From: Geranomyces variabilis
Taxonomy: Eukaryota; Chytridiomycota; Chytridiomycetes; Spizellomycetales; Powellomycetaceae
Direction of reading: 5' to 3'
DNA: 64,000 bases
NCBI GenBank assembly: GCA_027603065.1
Contig: JADGJP010000018.1
Coordinates: 124,001-188,000, forward strand
Below the pieces are notes generated by a model, which was not told the DNA's origin, did no database searches, and was given only the letters and a program-made list of their open reading frames with translations. This document shows, in pieces, positions 58,784 to 64,000 of this stretch. A program made the position numbers and the translations under genes. How positions within the stretch are numbered: position 1 is the first letter of the stretch; each line of letters starts with the position of its first letter.

Positions 58784-61700
58784 ATGGCCCAGCACGGCCC
58801 CACAGGCGCTCCCGCCGCAGAGCTGCTCAATCAGGTAAAGCTTATACTCTGGTGGTGGCTGATCCGTTGCCCTGTTTGCCGCCTGTCGCTGCGTCTCCTC
58901 ACTCACCCTCGATCTTTGTTGCCCCTCGCTCCACCTTGCAGCTGTTCAACTATGTGACCCGCGACGCTCCGCCCTCGCAGCAGACAAACAAAACCATTCA
59001 GGCGTTTCGCCAATTATTTACAACATGCGTGCAGGAATATCTTGTGGAGCGTTTCCAGAGTCCTGCTCAGGTGCCCATTCAGGAAATGGAAGGTACGTTG
59101 AGGTTGAACTGGCCCACATGAGCAACCTGGCTCAGCAGGTAAAACCCTAAACGACTCACTCAAAAAACAGAGTACGAGCGCAACGGTCTGCGTAATGCAG
59201 AGCTTACGGTGGTCATGCTTAACCGGTCGCTGCAAGAATATCCGGAAATTTTCGACGCGAGTGCACGGGCGCCGGACGATACGGAGGCGGCTCACGCCAG
59301 CGAACACCACGGCGCCGTGTACTTTTCCCAGCGCTACGGATTGGAAAACGTGAAGGTCGAGCCGTTTGATATATGGGTGCTGGCGAGCTTGATCCCGCTA
59401 TTGGGCTTGCCAACTCTCCGACCTCTCCATGCGCTCCTACTCGAAGTCGTTCAACGCGTGCTGCTAAATGTCGCCACGGCTCCTGGCAGTGGTTCGCGCA
59501 GCAGATTTGACACTCTGTTGACAGATATATTGCAGCTTCCTGCCTGTAAGCTATCAAAGAACTTCGATTTACAGGGTTCGACACTGACGCTCGTCAATCT
59601 ATGTAGTTATCTCGGACGCAAGCGAGAATCACACTTTCAAAATGCCTCACGTGGGTGCTTCTCTTTATCAGTTGAACAATGTTTACGGGACGATAGGCGA
59701 TGGGACCGACCATAGCGAGCTGCTCAAGAATGTATACTACCTGCTAAAGGCGATTGCTCCCGATTCCTGTTTTTACGCTCCAATGGCTTTTGTTTGGAAC
59801 TTAATCGCCGCTAATCTGCAAGCAAGGCTGATTTCTGGCGGCGCTGTGTTTATGGTATGCTTTTGAGTTTCTTTCACGCCGTGGAGCTCTTTTTAACCGC
59901 GTACACTCCAAACTTTAAGGCATGCGTCAGCTTTATCGGGCAAGTACGGATGTGCAAGGGCCCACCCCCGATTGCCCTCCAGCAGCCGATTGCGATTGGC
60001 ATTCTGCAACGCTTAAACGACGTGCTTCGCTCGTGCCGAAGTGACGATTTGATGGAAATTTCAGTGGCCGATTGCTTGGAGCTTCTGCTAGACGACAACC
60101 TGAGCCCCAGGACCTTGCTTTGCATTCGGAGTGTCGCAGGCCGCCTATTTGAGCCCGAAAGCTTTGATTCTATCAAGACCACACGGCTGCGGCAAATTCT
60201 CGTGCGCATTTTTGAGCGGGCGACACTTCAAGACAACGCATTACCGCCCACCACCGCTTTGCACCTGCTCCGCTATGCGGAGGCAGATGAGAATCTTGCG
60301 CCAATGGTGTCGCATTGCTTTGCGGCCTCCCGACCTCAATATGCGCCGATGTCGAATCTATTCAGGCCGCGTCAGAGTGAAGAGAGCGAAATCCGTGAAG
60401 AGAGCGCTTCAAAGCGCCGGAAGCTCACTTCGTCCGCCGAAACTGCCACTTTCGCTACGGCGTCCCTCAATCCAAGCCAGTCCGGCGTTTATGCTTGCGA
60501 GGGCCAGGTCGCCACGGTCTTAAACAACGAAGCGCGACGGATCCTGAGCTCGGCACGAAGCGTGGATGTTTTCTCAGCCGAGCTTGTGGCGAATGCGAAG
60601 CGCGTCCGACAGATGCTTGTCGCGTTGCAAGCCGCGGGAACTGACTCGCAAACACCACATGTGCAGCTTGACATTGACCGGTGGATAATGCGCATTTTTA
60701 CGACGCTGGTTTCCCGATTTACGGGAAGAGGTCCCATTGGAACTGAGGACGAGCAGCTTTTGCAGCAAGTATGTCATATTGGTCCATTGACGTCAGAACA
60801 GGGTTTGCTCCGTACAATTTGGATTCTGTCCCTTCCGTGGATGGCAGATATACAAGACGGCGATGGCGCGAACCCGATGGCTCAGGAACAACAAGTTGCT
60901 GCAAACGCACTGTACGAACTGGTGGATTTTAGCATCGCGACTCGCAGTCATGTCAACACTTCCAGCCTAAGAGCCCATCGCTTTAGCGATCAGTGCACTT
61001 TGACTTGCTTGCTTGCTTTGACCAGCATCTCTCGAAAAGCTAACCCGGTCGCCGCGGCTTGGATTGCGCACACGCTGGTTACCAGTTTGTCTTCAGCGGC
61101 CTCTGAAATCCGCAGAGTGGCGACACAGGCGTTACCGCAACTGGCGTATATGATGAACACTCCCGCTATCTCCGAGGCGTTTCCTACAAAAAATTTATTC
61201 GATAGCGGATTCGTGCAAATGCACTGCGGCGATCTCGCCACCTTCGCACAGAAGATAGGCTTTTTCGCATGCGCTCAAGCTCAAAATTTGGCGTACGAGA
61301 CTGGCGTGCCATTATTTGTTGAGCAGCAGCCGACCTGCAAAGTATGCGACTCACCCTCGACATCGTTCTCAAGCGATGCTGAGAGCAGCAACGTCGTCGA
61401 ACATCAATGGTCATCCTTGCTTTTTCTCGCTGAAGGCTCGGATGTTGCTGTCCAAGCAGGATTCTTTTCATCGCTGGCTCGCTTATTTATCCACTTGCCC
61501 ATAAGGGCACTGGATTTTGAGTCGTCTGCAGCAATTCGCCACTGCCTTATTGCGCTGATGTCTCCCTGCCCTGACGTGCAAGATGCCGCTACTACCGCTA
61601 TTCTAATTGCTCTGAAACGCGTACAGCAGTCCGAAATCGCTGATCTCATCCTTCGCTGTGAGAAGCGCCTAGAAACAGATCTGACAAGCATGTTGCATGT

Positions 61701-64000
61701 GCAAGGAATCGCGGAGCTCGTCAGCGCGGCGTCCGCGCTTGGCAAAATCGGGCAAGCGGCCGGCGAGAGATTGCTTCCCGTGGTGCTCAAGCTGTTTCTG
61801 CAGAAGCTAGGCGACGCTGACCCCTTTGTGGTGGCTTTAGTCTCTGAGCAGATTCAGATAATATCGAGGTCTCGCGGCATGACAATCAAGGACCTCTGTG
61901 ACCCGTACATGGCGGACATCAGCGTGCTCTTGGTATGCCGGTGGAGGCAGGAGCCAAACATTCTGCGCGTGTTTCTGAAGCTTGTAAATTCTGCCGAGCT
62001 CGAACCGCCACCAGACCGCATGGAAAAGGATTTTTATGAGCTGCATCTGCCCCATATTCTCCCTCACGCTTTCGTTACTCGAGATGCAAGCGCGATCGAC
62101 GCAATATCGCGGGTTCTGGAACGCCCGGTGAAGACTTTGCTCTTTGAGCAGGGGTCACCTATCCTGGCCGCGATTATTATGCAGGACGGTGTGAAGCCCG
62201 TTCCCGAGTACATGGACATTGACTCCATGAAAGTGACCACTATTAGCATGTTGGTGGGATATCGGCACTCATTAGTGCCCCGATTGACACTGGAGCTCGG
62301 TTGTCCCAGCACTCATAAAAAGGTTAGTAAAAGCAGGGGGAGGGAACTTGACGAGACGATTTGCTTATAATCGGCGGGCATATAGGCAGAAAGAGCGTTA
62401 ATGGAGCTCAGTGAAGTCTTTTCGACCGAAAAAGAAGCAGGCGCTCCCGCAAACCTGTCAGACTTGCTTCACTTGCACCTTTTGGCCACCTTGGAAGTCA
62501 TCAACGAGCGGCTCAAAGACCAGAGCACAACGACTGAAAAGCAAAAGCTCATACGCAGCGTAGGCGAAGCCATTTGGCGGGTGGGACCTCGCGTGGCGTC
62601 CGTCCTGCCTCAGGTGTTTGCCCATGTTGAAGTTTGAGGCGGTTTTATGTCGTTGATTAACGCTGCAGTTCTCCGTCAGGCGCTTACGACTTTGCAAACG
62701 GGACTGGACATCAAGCCGCTGAGACCTGCCGCGCTTCTGTCATGGAGGCAGTTTCTGCAGATTTCAGCAGTCCCGGACCTCGGTCCTATACTCAACCAGA
62801 TTTGCGTGACACTGTGCAAAAATCATCAGGAATTTTCAGTAGCCGAATGTGCGACTGTCGTTACCATTTTGGAGGAGCTCTTTTCCCGACACCCGAAACT
62901 CTACGCCTACTGCGATGGCATTTGCGAGCTCCCGGACCGTCCCGAATTCCGCAATTTAAACATGAGGCTGCTTGCGCATCGATCTCCGACCGACGTGCTG
63001 CAGAAAATGAGCCGGTTGCTTACGCCGCTTTCTGACCAAAATACCGCCGTGTCACGGCAAGCGCTGCAAGAGCTCGCCACGCTGCTTACTAATTCCCAGG
63101 TAGAGCTGCAACAGCACGCCCTGGCGGACAATGTTGATCCGTGCGTAGTGTACGCAATTCGCATGTTGATGGAAACTTGTCGACGGTATAATGGGATTGA
63201 CGTGGAAATCCAACACCTTTGCTGTGATTGCCTTGGCGCCCTCGGTGCAATCGATCCGTCGCGAGTTGATGTTGTGTTCCACACCAACACCGACAAACAA
63301 GGCACCATTGGAAGCGATGGTGATTTTGCGACCCCGGAAAATGCCATTTTCTTCGCTACAGCCATGATTGAAAATCGCTTAGCCCCGGCCTGCCGCTCGG
63401 CACACGACACCATCATGCAGCGAAACCACGTATTTGCGATCCAGGAGCTCCTTCGCTTCTGTGGGTTCACGCCGGAAATCGCTGAAGAGGCTGAGATATC
63501 GGCGCGCCCGGCCGGAACCAGCTTGACCCTCGCCGACCTTCTTCGTGTCCAATGGACTCGTTTTTCTCCGGTCGTCCGCAAGACGATTCGACCCTTTATC
63601 AACGCCAAATATACTCAACTACCCATCTCTCTTAATGAAAGGGATTATCCTATCTTTTCTCCCCATGATTCGTTCAATGACTGGGTGCAATTCCTCACAG
63701 TCGACCTGATCATCAAGTCGAACGGCGAGCGTGCACGGAAGATTTTCAAAATCTGCACCAACCTTGTTATCAAAGGCGACATCAACGTAGCTCAGTACCT
63801 GCTACCGCATCTTGTGCTCAATGCTTTGGTTGGCGGCTCGGACCACCAAATGGCTGAGATTCGGACTGAGTTCATCGCAGTTTTGAGTGGAGCGAACGAT
63901 AGAGACGGACCAGCGAGCGAGACCCGCATGCTCTGCTGTCAGGTGAGTTTCCACAAACCAGCTGCAAAATACTCCTGTAGGCCTCAGGCTGATCTTTTGC
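58784..64000 (+). CDS. ATR/Mec1/Rad3 checkpoint kinase, N-terminal part (cut by window edge)
   Basis: Seven exons lie fully inside (58784-58834, 58942-59092, 59171-59545, 59607-59854, 59920-62322, 62386-62613, 62680-63942). An eighth starts near 63988 and leaves the window. About 1573 residues are present, all from the HEAT-repeat N-terminal half. The strongest signal is the UME-type region of ATR-family kinases around 61790-62230 (LKLFLQKLGDADPFVVALVS, MTIKDLCDPYMADISVLLVC, LPHILPHAFVTRDASAIDAI). Later HEAT repeats continue (VLPQ joined to ALTTLQTGLDIKPLRPAALL; QLPISLNERDYPIFSPHDSF). The kinase, FAT and FATC domains should lie to the right. ATR senses RPA-coated single-stranded DNA through its partner ATRIP. 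TEL1/ATM or TOR are less likely because of the UME block. Confidence 0.85.

Overview
The window is nuclear DNA of a fungus, most likely a zoosporic (chytrid-type) fungus. Seen directly: genes with many short GT-AG introns, two intronless tRNA-Ala genes, and a protein kinase C with the fungal PKC1 domain order (HR1-HR1-C2-C1-C1-kinase). The window also holds a complete B9D2 gene. B9D2 is a ciliary transition-zone protein, kept by fungi that make flagellated spores and lost in yeasts and mushrooms. A membrane-anchored bacterial-type solute-binding protein and a HAUS8-like gene fit the same group. The exact species cannot be read from the sequence.

Layout. 1-2.2 kb: remains of a broken gene and unassigned DNA. 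2.2-8.3 kb: a small protein with a ubiquitin-like tail, a SAP-like protein, a seven-exon amidase and an MFS transporter. 8.4-10.3 kb: a gene-poor stretch with a decayed retrotransposon gag fragment and a 66-bp direct repeat. 10.3-16.8 kb: an unknown protein, a secreted Asn/Asp/Ser-rich protein, a J-domain protein with a 6-nt micro-exon and a short-chain dehydrogenase with a 22-nt micro-exon. 17-21.4 kb: glycine cleavage H protein, a HAUS8-like coiled-coil protein and PIG-P, bracketed by two identical tRNA-Ala(AGC) genes in opposite orientation. 21.7-36.9 kb: PhoD phosphatase, CC2D1/Lgd, a sucrose-type transporter, an M14 carboxypeptidase, xylulokinase, an RraA-like protein, a Tim44-like mitochondrial candidate and trimethyllysine dioxygenase. 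37-44.5 kb: an APH-fold kinase whose start holds a perfect hairpin, the solute-binding receptor, and a 16-exon Avl9. 45-64 kb: threonine synthase, B9D2, a RING-H2 membrane ligase, PKC1, a FAXC/GST-like protein, a MYND protein and the first 5.2 kb of an ATR/Mec1 checkpoint kinase that runs off the right edge.

This is an ordinary gene-dense fungal segment and no operon-like logic is evident. Several genes share broad themes: membrane traffic and surface biology (Avl9, CC2D1, PIG-P, RING ligase, PKC1) and nutrient capture (solute-binding receptor, sugar transporter, xylulokinase, secreted PhoD and carboxypeptidase). The strongest candidate for something unusual is the surface receptor at 39.4-41.4 kb. 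Next are the micro-exons, the perfect 23-bp hairpin at 37.5 kb and the duplicated TGACTCA element in front of threonine synthase.

All gene models were built by hand from reading frames, splice consensus and family resemblance. Exon joins were checked for phase, but no search or transcript data were available.
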